55,433 nucleotides of DNA from Acetobacter conturbans (GCF_011516755.1 NZ_WOSY01000015.1:1-55433), one strand, 5' to 3'; positions 44,319 to 54,644 are shown, counted from the stretch's first letter. Numbers and translations: made by a program. Notes: generated from the sequence alone by a model not told the origin.

Positions 44319-44855
44319 ATGACGGACAACCATGATGGTGACGGGGTGGGCGGTGATCTGCCGGAGAGCGTGCTGCCTTATGACGTCTGGATGGAAGACG
44401 CTTACCGCGACGTCATGCTGCGCGCGCTCGAACATGTGAGCCGTGAAGGGCTTGCGGGCGGTCATCATTTCTATCTGTCTTTCCGGACCGACTGGCCGGG
44501 CGTGGACATTCCGTCCCGTCTGCGCGCCCAGTATCCGCATGAGATGACGATCGTGTTGCAGCACCAGTTCTGGGATCTGAAAGTGGACCGCGAACAGCGC
44601 TGTGTCTCAGTCGGCCTGTCCTTTGGGGGAGTCGGTTCGATACTCACGATTCCAGTGGCCGCCTTCAGCGGTTTCGCTGATCCCCATATCCAGCTTTCCA
44701 TGCGCTTCAACCCGCGGGAAGAAGAGGCCGACGCGGCAGAGCCGACAGAAACAGTTGGTGTGGTCGCGGAGCCGGAGGAAAGCGAGCCTTCTACAGGGGA
44801 AGCTGCGGTCGTGAGTCTCGATGCCTTTCGCAAAAAGGGCCCGAAACCGAGCTGA
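44319..44855 (+). CDS. sspB: SspB, ClpXP adaptor for tmRNA-tagged proteins
   Basis: SspB (178 residues) binds the tmRNA tag and tethers tagged proteins to ClpX. The substrate-binding domain contains LPYDVWMEDAYRDVMLRALEHV, HHFYLSFRTDWPGVDIP and YPHEMTIVLQHQFWDL, typical of alphaproteobacterial SspB. A long acidic linker is followed by a C-terminal ClpX-binding tail VVSLDAFRKK. The start ATG 44319 has GAGGG upstream. It lies directly downstream of ssrA in the same direction, so tag and adaptor are next to each other. Confidence 0.93.
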   Translation: MTDNHDGDGVGGDLPESVLPYDVWMEDAYRDVMLRALEHVSREGLAGGHHFYLSFRTDWPGVDIPSRLRAQYPHEMTIVLQHQFWDLKVDREQRCVSVGLSFGGVGSILTIPVAAFSGFADPHIQLSMRFNPREEEADAAEPTETVGVVAEPEESEPSTGEAAVVSLDAFRKKGPKPS

Positions 44856-44900
44856 AGCCAGAACGCTCAGCCCGAAGGCCCCATCGGAGACCGTAAGACG

Positions 44901-46598
44901 ATGACTGCTGCTGATACCACCGTGACGAAAGCGTCGGAGCAGAAGGCCGCCTCCGGCACGCCGGCCATCAAGGAGTTTTCCTATGCGCCGCTGTTCAGCC
45001 TCGGAAAGGACGAAACGCCTTACCGCAAGCTCGATATAGGTGGTGTCATTGCCTCGGACGTGGGCGGCAGGACCGTCCTGCATGTCGAGCCGGAGACCCT
45101 GTCGGCGCTGGCTTCGGAAGCCTTCAACGACATCGCGCATCTTCTGCGTCCGGACCACCTCCAGTCGCTGGCCAATATCCTGAAGGACCCGGAAGCCTCG
45201 GATAACGACCGTTTCGTGGCGCTCGACCTGCTGAAAAACGCCTGCATCGCCGCTGGTGGTGCGTTGCCGATGTGTCAGGACACAGGAACGGCCATCGTTG
45301 TCGGCAAGAAAGGCCAGCGCGTCTGGGTCGATGGCAACGACGACGAGGCGTTCGCACGAGGTGTCTACAAGACCTACACGACCACGGCGCTGCGTTACTC
45401 GCAGATGGCGCCGCTGACGATCTTCGACGAGAAAAACACAGGCACCAATCTGCCGGTGCAGGTCGATGTTGCTGCCAATCCTGGTAATTATCATCCCGAG
45501 GAATACGACCTTCTGTTCGTTGCCAAGGGTGGTGGTTCAGCCAACAAGACGTTCTTGTTTCAGGAAACGCGGGCGCTGATCTTCAACAAGGACACGTTGC
45601 TGAAGTGGCTGGAGACCAAGATCCGGACGCTCGGCACCTCGGCCTGCCCGCCTTATCACCTCGCCATCGTGCTGGGCGGCATGTCCGCCGAGCAGACGCT
45701 CAAAACCGTCAAGATGGCCTCGACGCACTATTACGACTCGCTGCCTGACAAGGGCAACGAGAACGGACAGGCGTTTCGTGACCGTGAGATGGAAGCGGAA
45801 GTCCTGAAGCTGACGCAGAAACTCGGGATCGGTGCGCAGTTCGGCGGCAAGTATTTCTGCCACGATGTCCGCGTCATCCGCCTGCCGCGCCACGGTGCGT
45901 CCTTTCCGGTGGGGATCGGCGTGTCCTGCTCGGCGGACCGTCAGGCCAAGGCGAAGATCACGGCGGAAGGCGTGTTCCTCGAACAGCTTGAGCACGATCC
46001 GGCCCGCTTCCTGCCCGAGACGACGGATGATCATCTGGAAGGCGAGGCGATCAAGATCGACCTCAACCGTCCGATGGATGAGATCCGCAGGGAGCTGTCA
46101 AAATACCCTGTCAAAACCCGCCTGGCGCTTACCGGGACGGTGGTCGTGGCGCGTGATATTGCCCACGCCAAGTTCAAGGAGCGTCTGGAGAAGGGCGAGG
46201 GCCTGCCGCAGTATCTGAAGGATCACCCTGTCTATTATGCGGGTCCGGCCAAGACCCCCGCAGGCATGCCGACCGGCTCCTTTGGTCCCACGACAGCCGG
46301 ACGTATGGATTCCTACGTTGCTGAACTCCAGAAGGCTGGCGGCTCCTATGTGATGCTCGCCAAGGGCAACCGCTCCAAGGCCGTGAAGGATGCCTGCCAG
46401 ACCTATGGTGGCTTCTATCTCGGCTCGGTCGGTGGTCCGGCTGCGCGTCTGGCCAAGGACTGCATCCGCAAGGTCGAAGTGCTGGAATATCCGGAGCTGG
46501 GCATGGAAGCGGTGTGGAAGATCGAGGTCGAGAATTTTCCGGCGTTCATCGTCATTGATGACAAGGGCAACGACTTCTACGCGGGCCTGACTGGCTGA
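44901..46598 (+). CDS. Class-I fumarate hydratase
   Basis: This iron-sulfur fumarase (565 residues, FumA/FumB type) interconverts fumarate and malate in the TCA cycle. [12 protein letters not shown] holds a cluster-ligand cysteine of the [4Fe-4S] centre. The two-part fold is visible in [16 protein letters not shown] [14 protein letters not shown] and in the C-terminal [31 protein letters not shown] region. The ATG at 44901 lies 45 bases after sspB. It is similar to tartrate dehydratase-like enzymes, but the full FumA-type length supports fumarase. Regulation is not visible. Confidence 0.92.
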   Translation: MTAADTTVTKASEQKAASGTPAIKEFSYAPLFSLGKDETPYRKLDIGGVIASDVGGRTVLHVEPETLSALASEAFNDIAHLLRPDHLQSLANILKDPEASDNDRFVALDLLKNACIAAGGALPMCQDTGTAIVVGKKGQRVWVDGNDDEAFARGVYKTYTTTALRYSQMAPLTIFDEKNTGTNLPVQVDVAANPGNYHPEEYDLLFVAKGGGSANKTFLFQETRALIFNKDTLLKWLETKIRTLGTSACPPYHLAIVLGGMSAEQTLKTVKMASTHYYDSLPDKGNENGQAFRDREMEAEVLKLTQKLGIGAQFGGKYFCHDVRVIRLPRHGASFPVGIGVSCSADRQAKAKITAEGVFLEQLEHDPARFLPETTDDHLEGEAIKIDLNRPMDEIRRELSKYPVKTRLALTGTVVVARDIAHAKFKERLEKGEGLPQYLKDHPVYYAGPAKTPAGMPTGSFGPTTAGRMDSYVAELQKAGGSYVMLAKGNRSKAVKDACQTYGGFYLGSVGGPAARLAKDCIRKVEVLEYPELGMEAVWKIEVENFPAFIVIDDKGNDFYAGLTG

Positions 46599-46702
46599 CG
46601 AAAGGCAGGTGCCGGGGGAGGGAGGGCTTGCTTTCCTCCGGTGACGGCTTTCAATAGGCGGCAGGAAAAGCGAATAAGCTCCCAGAGTAAGGTTCTTGTC
46701 CC

Positions 46703-47095
46703 ATGCGCTTCACTGTCGACCGACTGGATCACGTTGTTCTTACCGTTCGCGATATCGAGGTTTCGGCTTCGTGGTATCAGCGTGTGCTGGGCATGGAACG
46801 TGAGGAGTATGGTCGGCATAACCGCACGGCACTGAAGTTCGGCGGTCAGAAGATCAACCTGCGCCCTGAAGGCAAGGATGGCTGGGACACCGCCGAGTTC
46901 GCGACCTGCGGTTCCTGTGATCTCTGTTTCATCACGGCCGTGGCCAGTGACGATGTGATCGAACATCTCAGTGGATGTGGTGTGAAAGTGGTGGAAGGAC
47001 CGGTCGCGCGTCTTGGCGCACTGGGACCGGTGACATCGGTTTACTGCCACGATCCCGACCAGAACCTGATCGAGATCGCTTCCTATCAGGGCTGA
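46703..47095 (+). CDS. VOC-family metalloprotein (glyoxalase-like)
   Basis: The protein (130 residues) belongs to the vicinal oxygen chelate family. It has the beta-alpha-beta repeat with LDHVVLTVRDIEVSASWYQRVLGM at the start, giving the first histidine ligand (H10), and a C-terminal HDPDQNLIEIA, giving the glutamate ligand. It is close to virulence-protein-type or glyoxalase-like VOC enzymes. The substrate is not identifiable. It is monocistronic, followed by a strong terminator. Confidence 0.82.
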   Translation: MRFTVDRLDHVVLTVRDIEVSASWYQRVLGMEREEYGRHNRTALKFGGQKINLRPEGKDGWDTAEFATCGSCDLCFITAVASDDVIEHLSGCGVKVVEGPVARLGALGPVTSVYCHDPDQNLIEIASYQG

Positions 47096-47113
47096 GCGCC
47101 GGAAGACCTTTTT

Positions 47114-47143
47114 CAGGCAGCGGGATGTCCGCTGCCTGTTTTC
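47114..47143 (+). terminator. Rho-independent terminator after the VOC gene
   Basis: CAGGCAGCGG at 47114-47123 and CCGCTGCCTG at 47129-47138 form a perfect 10-bp stem with a 5-base loop, followed by TTTTCTT. Confidence 0.88.
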
Positions 47144-48415
47144 TTATTCCGCGGCCCGCACCAGAACGTGGTGCTTCTTTCCTGATGACAGCTTGATCGC
47201 GCCATCCACGGCATCAGCCAGCGATACGATCAGACCTTCATCCTTGACCTGCACGTCATTCACCCGCGCGCCGCCACCACGGATCAGACGACGGGCCTCG
47301 CCATTACTGGCGGCCAGTCCGGCGTCCGCAAAGAGGCGAAAAGCCGGAATCCCTGCTTCCAGATCGGAGCGGGGAAGTGCACGTGTCGGAAGTGCTGCGG
47401 TGGTCGTGCCGGTCTCGAACACTTTGTGGGCAGCCTCTGCGGCTTCCTCGGCAGCAGCACGGCCGTGGCAGAGCGCTGTCGCTTCAGTTGCGAGAATTTT
47501 TTTCGCCTCGTTGATTTCAGCGCCTTCCAGTGCGCCAAGCCGGTCACACTCTTCGATCGACAGATCGGTGAACAGCTTGAGAAAGCGCCCGACATCGGCA
47601 TCCTCGGTGTTGCGCCAGAACTGCCAGTATTCGAAGACGGGCAGCTTGGCGGCGGACAGCCATACCGCGCCTTTGGCGCTCTTGCCCATTTTGCCACCGG
47701 AAGCCGTCGTCAGCAGTGGTGCCGTGAGGCCGAAGACCTGCTTGCTGTCCGTGCGCCGGACAAGGTCGATGCCCGAGACGATGTTGCCCCACTGGTCGGA
47801 CCCGCCCATCTGGAGCGTCACGCCATAGCGTCGGTTCAGTTCACGGAAATCGTAGGATTGGAGGATGGAGTAGTTGAATTCGAGGAAGGTCAGGCCCTGC
47901 TCACGTTCGAGACGGGAGCGGACGGAATCGAAGGCCAGCATCCGGTTGACCGAAAAATGTACGCCCACTTCGCGCAGCAGTTCGATGTAGGACAGCTTGT
48001 CCAGCCAGTCAGCATTATTGGCCAGAATGGCGTCGCTCGGACCTTCACCGAAGGTCATCATCTGGCGAAGGCTGCGTTCGATACCGGCAATATTGGTGGC
48101 GATCGTTTCGTCCGTCATCAGCGAACGGGCTTCTTCGCGGAAGGACGGATCGCCGATTTTTGCCGTGCCGCCGCCGAGCAGGGCGACAGGGCGATGGCCA
48201 TGCTTCTGAAGCAGGCGCAGCAGCATGATCTGGGTGGCTGAGCCGACATGCAGACTGTCAGCGGTCGGATCGAACCCGATATATCCGGTCACCGGGCCAG
48301 CCAGCATGGCGGTATCCAGTGCCTCTGCATCCGTGCACTGGAAGATGAAACCGCGGTCCAGCGCCTCGCGCATGAAGGTGCTGCGGAAATTACCGGAAGT
48401 GGTCTGCTCGGTCAT
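47144..48415 (-). CDS. tyrS: Tyrosyl-tRNA synthetase
   Basis: TyrS charges tRNA-Tyr with tyrosine. The 423-residue class-I synthetase has the HIGH-like HVGSATQ motif, [17 protein letters not shown] tyrosine-binding segments, the KMSKS-like GKMGKSAKG and a C-terminal S4-like RNA-binding domain ([23 protein letters not shown]). The ATG at 48415 is used, with GTG at 48418 in frame. It follows the alpha/beta hydrolase gene on the same strand. Confidence 0.96.
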   Translation of the reverse strand: MTEQTTSGNFRSTFMREALDRGFIFQCTDAEALDTAMLAGPVTGYIGFDPTADSLHVGSATQIMLLRLLQKHGHRPVALLGGGTAKIGDPSFREEARSLMTDETIATNIAGIERSLRQMMTFGEGPSDAILANNADWLDKLSYIELLREVGVHFSVNRMLAFDSVRSRLEREQGLTFLEFNYSILQSYDFRELNRRYGVTLQMGGSDQWGNIVSGIDLVRRTDSKQVFGLTAPLLTTASGGKMGKSAKGAVWLSAAKLPVFEYWQFWRNTEDADVGRFLKLFTDLSIEECDRLGALEGAEINEAKKILATEATALCHGRAAAEEAAEAAHKVFETGTTTAALPTRALPRSDLEAGIPAFRLFADAGLAASNGEARRLIRGGGARVNDVQVKDEGLIVSLADAVDGAIKLSSGKKHHVLVRAAE

Positions 48416-48517
48416 CACGGGTCCTGTTCATCTCGCGGCGCAGCTTTACCACGACCGAACGGGAGACGGAACCGACGTCCTTATTTCCAGTTGCTGGTAT
48501 CAGGAGACGACAAACAG

Positions 48518-48559
48518 AGGGAGGCAGACGGACATGATATCCGTAAGTTCTGCCTCCCT
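48518..48559 (-). terminator. Long hairpin between the hydrolase gene and tyrS
   Basis: AGGGAGGCAG at 48518-48527 pairs with CTGCCTCCCT at 48550-48559, and an inner ACGGA/TCCGT extends the stem. It lies just after the hydrolase stop on the minus strand, and a U-poor tail (CTGTTTGTC) follows. It probably ends the hydrolase transcript. Confidence 0.5.
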
Positions 48560-48570
48560 GTCACCCGTGA

Positions 48571-49236
48571 TCAGTCGGCTGCCAGCGCAAGGCTGCGGCG
48601 TGCCATCATGGTGCTGACGTGGTCTTCGAGGGCCTCGACGACCTGATCGGCCTGCTTGGCGAAGATGTGATCGGCGTCCGGGAAGATCCGGTAATCGACC
48701 TGCACGTTCTTCTGGGTGTTCAGCTTGTCCACCAGCTTGTGGATGGCGGGTTCCGGCGCGAGATCGTCCTTGCCGCCAGCGATCATCAGACCACCGCACG
48801 GACAGGGAGCCAGAAAGCCGAAATCATAATGCGCCGCCGGAGGGGCCACGCTGATCCAGCCGCTGATTTCCGGACGACGCATGAGCAGTTGCATACCCAC
48901 GAACGCACCGAATGAATAACCGGCGATCCAGAGCGCACTGGCGTTTGGATTGACGGCCTGCATCCAGTCAAGAGCCGCAGCCGCATCGGAAATCTCTCCG
49001 ATGCCGCCATCATAGCGCCCCTGTGAGCGACCGACACCACGAGAGTTGTAGCGCATGACCGAGAAACCCATCTTCTCGAACGCACGATACATCGCATACG
49101 TGATGCGGTTGTTCATCGTCCCGCCGTGAAGCGGGTGTGGGTGGAGCACCAGCGCCAGTGGCGCATTGGGCTCGTTCGAATGGTGGTAACGTCCTTCAAG
49201 GCGGCCATCCGGGCCGGCGAACATAACCTCAGGCAT
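48571..49236 (-). CDS. Alpha/beta hydrolase, dienelactone hydrolase-like group
   Basis: The protein (221 residues) has the nucleophile elbow GYSFG (GxSxG), a histidine in DADHIF near the C-terminus, and LHPHPLHGGTMNN and FSVMRYNSRGVGRSQG in the N-terminal half. It belongs to the group of small alpha/beta hydrolases with a VLHPHP motif, whose substrates are unknown. The ATG at 49236 is preferred over an upstream reading. The 49237-49812 interval upstream has no gene. Confidence 0.85.
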   Translation of the reverse strand: MPEVMFAGPDGRLEGRYHHSNEPNAPLALVLHPHPLHGGTMNNRITYAMYRAFEKMGFSVMRYNSRGVGRSQGRYDGGIGEISDAAAALDWMQAVNPNASALWIAGYSFGAFVGMQLLMRRPEISGWISVAPPAAHYDFGFLAPCPCGGLMIAGGKDDLAPEPAIHKLVDKLNTQKNVQVDYRIFPDADHIFAKQADQVVEALEDHVSTMMARRSLALAAD

Positions 49237-49812
49237 TATGTTTCCGCAGTCTCGGGCTTCCGTCCCTGGGCATGACAGGAAGCCGGTTAGAGGACTCATC
49301 CGGATGAGGGCGATGCCTCGCACACTCCGCCGGGTTCGAAAAACGTCTTCGAAAAGACAAAAACCAAAGAGCCTGAGAACACACTGGGCGCTTCAGGAAA
49401 GTGTCATCGTGTTTTCACTTGCGTGGGATGGAAGGACGCTTAAACTACCACTATTGAGCCAGAATTGGGCATTGAAGCTGCGTCGGGCGTGTAAAACGTG
49501 CCATGCACTGAGTGCAATGCTCATCCGCCGTGGCCTGATGGGCCACCGCAATGGATCTGACCCGGAGTCGCTATCAACATCTGTTGACTGGTCTGCGTGG
49601 CCATTCATTCTGTCCTTGCCTTTGGCATGCGGCATTTCTGCAACACACCTCCCGCCTCGTGACGATAATCGATCTTGCAATCGAATCGTGTCTCGTTGGC
49701 AACATATAGCGGGGTGAGGGGGCAATTTGCCACATAAATCGTATATTTATGAAAAGACACCCCCAAGGGGAGGCAATCAACGCCTCCAACACCATTCAAA
49801 AGCTCACGCCCG
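49237..49812. other. Intergenic region without a recognisable gene
   Basis: Short frames on both strands show no homology. Near the right end are a partly palindromic ATAAAT/ATTTAT (49735-49751) and a GGAGGC/GCCTCC hairpin at about 49771-49790, just before the cysteine desulfurase gene. These may belong to its promoter or leader. Confidence 0.45.
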
Positions 49813-50910
49813 ATGATCTATCTCGATGCAAACGCGACGGAACCACTGCGACCGGAGGCCCGACAGGCAGCACTCGCCGCGATGGATGTTCCCGGTAATC
49901 CGTCGTCGCCCCATAAGGCAGGCCGACAGGCCCGCGCCCTTCTGGACGATGCACGCAGGCGCGTGTCAGCCCGGCTCGGTGTTCATCCCGATAATTGTGT
50001 CTTCACTTCCGGCGGCACGGAAGCTAATACGCTCGCCGTTCGGGCTCTGGGCACAGGGCGGCATATTCTCATAAGCGCGACCGAGCACGATGCTGTTCGC
50101 AAGGCCCCAGCCGACGGTCATTCCGTTACATTCCTGCCTGTCTTGCCGAGCGGGGTCATTGACCTTGCTGTACTGGAAGAAAGGCTGGCGGACACGGAGG
50201 CGGCTAAGCTCGTCTGCGTGATGCTCGCCAACAATGAGACGGGCGTCATCAATCCCATCGGTGAGGTCGCCACTTTGTGCCACGCCGCTGGCGCGTGGCT
50301 GCATGTCGATGCCGTGCAGGGGGTGGGGAGACTACCAGTCGATCTCCCATCGCTTGGAGCGGACAGTCTGGCTCTCTCCGGACACAAGTTCGGCGGCATG
50401 AAAGGGGCCGGCGCTCTGGTGCTGGCAGGAGATGCTCCGGTTGTCCTTCATCCCCTCCAGGCTGGAGGGGGGCAGGAACGGGGGCGACGCGGAGGCACGC
50501 AGGCTCTTCCCGCGATTGCGGCGCTGGCAGCGGCGCTCGATGCGGCGCTCGATCATCCGAGTGACCTGACGGGGCTACGCGACCGGATCAATACCGCCGC
50601 TATAAGGTGCGGAACGACGGTGGGCGGAGATGATGCCCACCGTTTGGCGAACACCTCTTGCCTCATTTTGCCGGGCGTGAAGAGTCAGGCGCAACTGATC
50701 GCGCTGGATCTGGAAGGATTTTGCGTGTCCGCTGGCGCAGCCTGCTCATCCGGCAAGGTGGGCGGTTCCCATGTTCTCGAAGCGATGGGGCTGGGCGACC
50801 TCGCTGGAAATGCAATCCGCGTTTCGTTGCCATGGAACGTGGAGGCGGAGCATGTCGAGCGTTTCATAGCGGCGTATGAACGGATGGCAGCACGGCGGCG
50901 GGCAGAGTGA
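49813..50910 (+). CDS. Cysteine desulfurase, NifS/IscS family
   Basis: This PLP enzyme takes sulfur from cysteine, usually for iron-sulfur clusters or tRNA thiolation. The 365-residue protein has MIYLDANATEPL at the start, TSGGTEANTLAV, the PLP lysine in SGHKFGG and the persulfide cysteine in GAACSSGKVGGSHV. It is convergent with hpnK (6 bases between stops) and has no isc partner genes here. HpnJ and other Fe-S enzymes in the window are possible customers, which is inference. Confidence 0.9.
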   Translation: MIYLDANATEPLRPEARQAALAAMDVPGNPSSPHKAGRQARALLDDARRRVSARLGVHPDNCVFTSGGTEANTLAVRALGTGRHILISATEHDAVRKAPADGHSVTFLPVLPSGVIDLAVLEERLADTEAAKLVCVMLANNETGVINPIGEVATLCHAAGAWLHVDAVQGVGRLPVDLPSLGADSLALSGHKFGGMKGAGALVLAGDAPVVLHPLQAGGGQERGRRGGTQALPAIAALAAALDAALDHPSDLTGLRDRINTAAIRCGTTVGGDDAHRLANTSCLILPGVKSQAQLIALDLEGFCVSAGAACSSGKVGGSHVLEAMGLGDLAGNAIRVSLPWNVEAEHVERFIAAYERMAARRRAE

Positions 50911-50916
50911 CGCGGA

Positions 50917-51765
50917 TCAGCGCGTTATATCGTTCCAGCCGATAAGGGTCGTCCGGGAGTCTTCAAGCCCGATCCGAAAGCCGGGACTGCACAACGCGGC
51001 CAGTTCGGCCTCATGCTCATAAGTCGGCATGAGGTGCTGAAGGAGCGCGTTCTTCTGCGTCGCCGGATGAAAATAGATCTCCGAGACGCCGTCCGGCAGA
51101 TGGGCCGCCAGAGCCGCCACTCTGTCCGCCGTCATGTGCCCACTCCACTCAATGCCGAAACACCAGTCGTTCGTAACCATGCCGGCGGAGCGGATCTGCC
51201 AGCGGAGCAGCTTCGTCCATCGCCGCAGGGCAGCGGCACCTAGGGTGTCGGTGTAAGTGCCTGCCGCCATCAGGGGCTCGGGTGGCTCCAGCGGTACGCG
51301 CACGGCACGCAGACCGTAGCGCTTGCCGGTTGCGATCATCATCTTCCCCACAGTCGGGTGCAGATGCATGTGCTTGTGGGCGTTGGCGTGGTCGAGCGTG
51401 AGACCCGTCCGGGCAAAAGCCGCGAACTGCGCTTCGATCTCCGCCGCAAGCTGACGCCGGACAGCGGGGCTGAAGAAGTAGTTGATGCCGAGCCTGAGCT
51501 GATCGGACGGGAATTGCCCGTCCGGAGACACCAGTAGCGGAATTTCGCTAGGGGGAAGGACGCACGGTCCTTCGATCACGACCAGATGCAGTCCGACATG
51601 CAGGGTCGGAATCCGTCTGGCGCGTTCGATCGCGTCCTCGACCGCCGGGCCTGCCACCATCAGGCTGGCCGTGGAGAGGACGCCGTCGCGGTGCGCGATC
51701 TCTATCGCCTCGTTGGCTTCGACAGACATGCCGAAATCATCAGAGGAAATGATCGCGCGCCGCAT
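50917..51765 (-). CDS. hpnK: Hopanoid biosynthesis deacetylase HpnK
   Basis: HpnK (282 residues) belongs to the ChbG/YdjC family. It deacetylates the GlcNAc group added to bacteriohopanetetrol by HpnI. The metal-binding motif is visible in ISSDDFGMS (D, D) and the histidines in ANAHKHMHLHPTV. The position in the cluster (directly after hpnJ) supports the name. The ATG at 51765 (MRRAIISSDDFG) is preferred over an upstream in-frame ATG. It is the last gene of the hopanoid operon. Confidence 0.9.
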   Translation of the reverse strand: MRRAIISSDDFGMSVEANEAIEIAHRDGVLSTASLMVAGPAVEDAIERARRIPTLHVGLHLVVIEGPCVLPPSEIPLLVSPDGQFPSDQLRLGINYFFSPAVRRQLAAEIEAQFAAFARTGLTLDHANAHKHMHLHPTVGKMMIATGKRYGLRAVRVPLEPPEPLMAAGTYTDTLGAAALRRWTKLLRWQIRSAGMVTNDWCFGIEWSGHMTADRVAALAAHLPDGVSEIYFHPATQKNALLQHLMPTYEHEAELAALCSPGFRIGLEDSRTTLIGWNDITR

Positions 51766-51775
51766 GGCAGTCAGA

Positions 51776-53200
51776 TCAGGCCGCGTTACGGTCGCGCAGG
51801 AAGTGGAAGAACTCCACACCCTCGCGCAGACGACGCTTCATCATCTGCGGGCTGCGCACCATCTCGCTGACGATGGAGGCGATCTTCGGAGCGCGGAAGT
51901 AGAACTTCTTGTAGAACTCCTCCACGCCGTTGAAGATTTCCGTATGCGACAGGTGCGGGTAGTGCAGCGGGGCCATCTGCACGCCGTTCTCGTCGATCAG
52001 GTCGGCATGAGATTCATCGAACCAGCCGTTCTCGATCGCCTGCTTGTGCAGGGCCGTGCCCGGATAAGGAGCGGCGAGGGACACCTGCAGCGTGTGCGGG
52101 TTGATGTCCTTGGCGAACTTGATGGTTTCCTGAATGGTCTCCCTCGTCTCGCCCGGCAGGCCGAGAATGAAGGTACCGTGGATCTTGATGCCCAGCTCAT
52201 GGCAGTTCTTGGTGAACTCCCGAGCCACTTCGACGAGCATGCCCTTCTTGATGTTGTGAAGGATCTGCTGGTTGCCGCTCTCGTAACCTACGAGCAGCAG
52301 ACGCAGGCCGTTGTCCTTCAGAATCTCAAGTGTCTTGCGGGGAACATTGGCCTTGGCGTTGCAGGACCATGTCACACCCAACTTGCCCAGTTCTCTGGCA
52401 ATAGCCTCCGCGCGCGGCAGATCGTCTGTGAAAGTGTCGTCGTCGAAGAAGAATTCTTTCACCTGCGGGAAATACTGCATCGCCAGACGGATCTCGGCGG
52501 CGACATGCTGCGGGCTGCGCGTGCGGTAATGATGGCCACCGACTGTCTGCGGCCACAGGCAGAATGTGCAGCGCGACTTACATCCGCGACCCGTGTAGAT
52601 CGAGATATACGGGTGCATCAGGTAGCCGATGAAATAGTCTTCGATCCGGAGGTCGCGCTTGTAGACCTCCGTCACGAACGGCAGGCTGTCCATGTTCTCG
52701 ATCATGGCACGGTCGCGGTTATTGACGATCTCGCCTTCGCTGTTGCGATAGCTGATGCCGTCCACGTCCTTGAACTCGCGTCCCTCGGCGATTTCCTTGA
52801 TCGTGAAGTCGAACTCGTTGCGAGCCACGAAATCGACGACAGGTGCCTTGAGCAGGCTCTCTTCCGGCTGCACCGCGACCTTGGCGCCGACGAAACCGAT
52901 CTTGATCTTCGGATTCACGTCCTTGATCATCTGCGCCACTTCCACATCCTTCGTAAAGGACGGCGTGGAGGTGTGGATGATCACGAGGTCGCGGTTTTTC
53001 ACGTCCTCAAGAATCGGCTCCATTCCCATGTTCGCGGGAGGCGCATCAATCAGACGGCTGCCTTCGACAAGCGCGGCCGGCTGGGCGAGCCATGTTGGAT
53101 ACCAGAAGGATTTGATCTCGCGCTTGGCCTGATAACGGGAGCCGGCACCCCCGTCGAACCCGTCAAAAGTGGGCGGCTGTAAAAACAGGGTCTTCAGCAT
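51776..53200 (-). CDS. hpnJ: Hopanoid radical SAM protein HpnJ
   Basis: HpnJ contracts the glucosamine ring to give the cyclitol ether of bacteriohopanetetrol, as shown for its orthologues. The 474-residue protein has a Rossmann-type B12-binding-like N-terminal domain and, at about residue 205, the [4Fe-4S] motif GRGCKSRCTFCLWP (CxxxCxxC). The SAM-barrel region FFFDDDTFTDD follows. The gene lies between hpnI and hpnK. Whether B12 is actually bound is inference from the domain order. Confidence 0.93.
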   Translation of the reverse strand: MLKTLFLQPPTFDGFDGGAGSRYQAKREIKSFWYPTWLAQPAALVEGSRLIDAPPANMGMEPILEDVKNRDLVIIHTSTPSFTKDVEVAQMIKDVNPKIKIGFVGAKVAVQPEESLLKAPVVDFVARNEFDFTIKEIAEGREFKDVDGISYRNSEGEIVNNRDRAMIENMDSLPFVTEVYKRDLRIEDYFIGYLMHPYISIYTGRGCKSRCTFCLWPQTVGGHHYRTRSPQHVAAEIRLAMQYFPQVKEFFFDDDTFTDDLPRAEAIARELGKLGVTWSCNAKANVPRKTLEILKDNGLRLLLVGYESGNQQILHNIKKGMLVEVAREFTKNCHELGIKIHGTFILGLPGETRETIQETIKFAKDINPHTLQVSLAAPYPGTALHKQAIENGWFDESHADLIDENGVQMAPLHYPHLSHTEIFNGVEEFYKKFYFRAPKIASIVSEMVRSPQMMKRRLREGVEFFHFLRDRNAA

Positions 53201-53361
53201 GGCGCGAAATCCTTAGTTGGGCATTCGCCGAAATAAAAAGTTGCAAACGGGTATCGCCAGCGGCGGCGGCTGGCAAGTGTTAGGTTGCAACACCTGGGCA
53301 ACAGAACGACATGACGCCACGTATGGCTGTCATGCTGGCGTTCATTGGAGGCGGTGCATTT

Positions 53362-54555
53362 TCACTGGTTGTCACCCGGAGAAAGTGGTGTGCGATTGGG
53401 CGGAACGGAAGAGGCTACCACGGGATGCGCCGAGACATGCATCGTATGTCCCCGCCATGCGACCCGCGATCCTGTCATGCTGCCGACCATGATTCCCGCT
53501 GATAGCCAGTCCCGGAAAGGCAGGAGCAGCAAGGGCAGCAGAGACCGCAGTCCGAGTGCCCTGTCCACCGTGAATGCGCACAGCGCCCGGAACACCCAGC
53601 CCCAGAGAAAAACCATCACGGGCCATTCGACATGCGGCTGGAGCAGCACGGTCAGAGAGAGCCAGAAAAGCGGCAACTGGATGCACGACGCCATATAACC
53701 GGCGGGAGCAAGAGCCCGTACTGTCCGTCCCCACCGCAGTTCATGGCTCAGCAACTCGGAGAATGTCGCTTCAGCGATGGTCGTCCACGTCATGCATCCG
53801 GCGATGGCGATGTCCTTGCCTTCAGCGCGTATGAGGTGACCGAGAACGGCATCATCCGCCACATGCGAGACCAGCGCCTCAAATCCACCCACCCGTTCCA
53901 GCGTGGTGCGGGACAGGGCCATGGTAGCACCGAGACAGTCCTGTCGCCCGAGGTAACGCGACAGAAGCACGCCGGGCAGGAAATTATGGTTGATCTGGCA
54001 GGCCGAGAACAGGCGTGGGAGAAGGTTGCTGGCGGGAAGGCCCGCGTAAATGGTCGTCACCAACCCAACATTCGCAGGCACCAGCGCGGCCACGACCTGA
54101 CGCAGGTAGTCCGGGCCGACATGGATGTCTGAATCGGAAATGATCAGAATCTCATGCTGCGCCTGGGGCAGCATGTTGATGAGATTTCCAACCTTCCTGT
54201 TGTCGCCATGCTGTGCGCCGTTCACCACAAGGGACGTCTCGATGGCCGGGTGACGGGCGCGCAACTGTTCGACCAGCGCGATGGCGGGATCATTGGCGCG
54301 CTGGACGCCAAAAACGATCTGGAAAGCCGCAGGGTAGTCCTGCGTGAAGAAGCTTTCGAGAGCTTCCTCCAGTAACGGTTCATCCCCGTGGAGAGGCTTC
54401 AGAATCGTGACGGGCGGTAATGGCGAGGGGGTAACGGGCTGCTGGCGTTCATGGGCCCGGAAACACGTTACAAGAACTGCCCCCAGCGCCCCCTGCACGC
54501 ATCCTGCGATGCCAAGCACATCACAGGCCAGAGCGAGATCGTGGAAAAGAGCCAT
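53362..54555 (-). CDS. hpnI: Hopanoid glycosyltransferase HpnI
   Basis: HpnI adds GlcNAc to bacteriohopanetetrol. The 397-residue membrane glycosyltransferase (GT2) has VTILKPLHGDEPLLEEALESFFTQDYP near the N-terminus, the DxD-like SDSDIHV, an HVADDAVLGHLIRAEGKDIAIA acidic motif and the QxxRW-type HELRWGRTVRAL. A hydrophobic N-terminal segment and several C-terminal hydrophobic segments anchor it in the inner membrane. It is flanked by hpnM upstream and hpnJ downstream, all on the minus strand. Confidence 0.92.
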   Translation of the reverse strand: MALFHDLALACDVLGIAGCVQGALGAVLVTCFRAHERQQPVTPSPLPPVTILKPLHGDEPLLEEALESFFTQDYPAAFQIVFGVQRANDPAIALVEQLRARHPAIETSLVVNGAQHGDNRKVGNLINMLPQAQHEILIISDSDIHVGPDYLRQVVAALVPANVGLVTTIYAGLPASNLLPRLFSACQINHNFLPGVLLSRYLGRQDCLGATMALSRTTLERVGGFEALVSHVADDAVLGHLIRAEGKDIAIAGCMTWTTIAEATFSELLSHELRWGRTVRALAPAGYMASCIQLPLFWLSLTVLLQPHVEWPVMVFLWGWVFRALCAFTVDRALGLRSLLPLLLLPFRDWLSAGIMVGSMTGSRVAWRGHTMHVSAHPVVASSVPPNRTPLSPGDNQ

Positions 54556-54644
54556 CAGGACTGCCGGGTTAGTGTCATCGGAAACGCAAGCAGCGGCATA
54601 TCCGACGCAAGAGGATGAAAAGGCAGCCGCGAAAGCATTGGATC

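Noticed and set aside
49238..49717. Plus-strand frame of 159 codons between the hydrolase and cysteine desulfurase genes
   Set aside because: It is basic and irregular, with no domain or ribosome binding site, so it was treated as non-coding.
51671..53182. Plus-strand frame of 503 codons opposite hpnJ and hpnK
   Set aside because: It is a shadow of radical SAM and deacetylase genes with strong motifs. Its own sequence matches no family.
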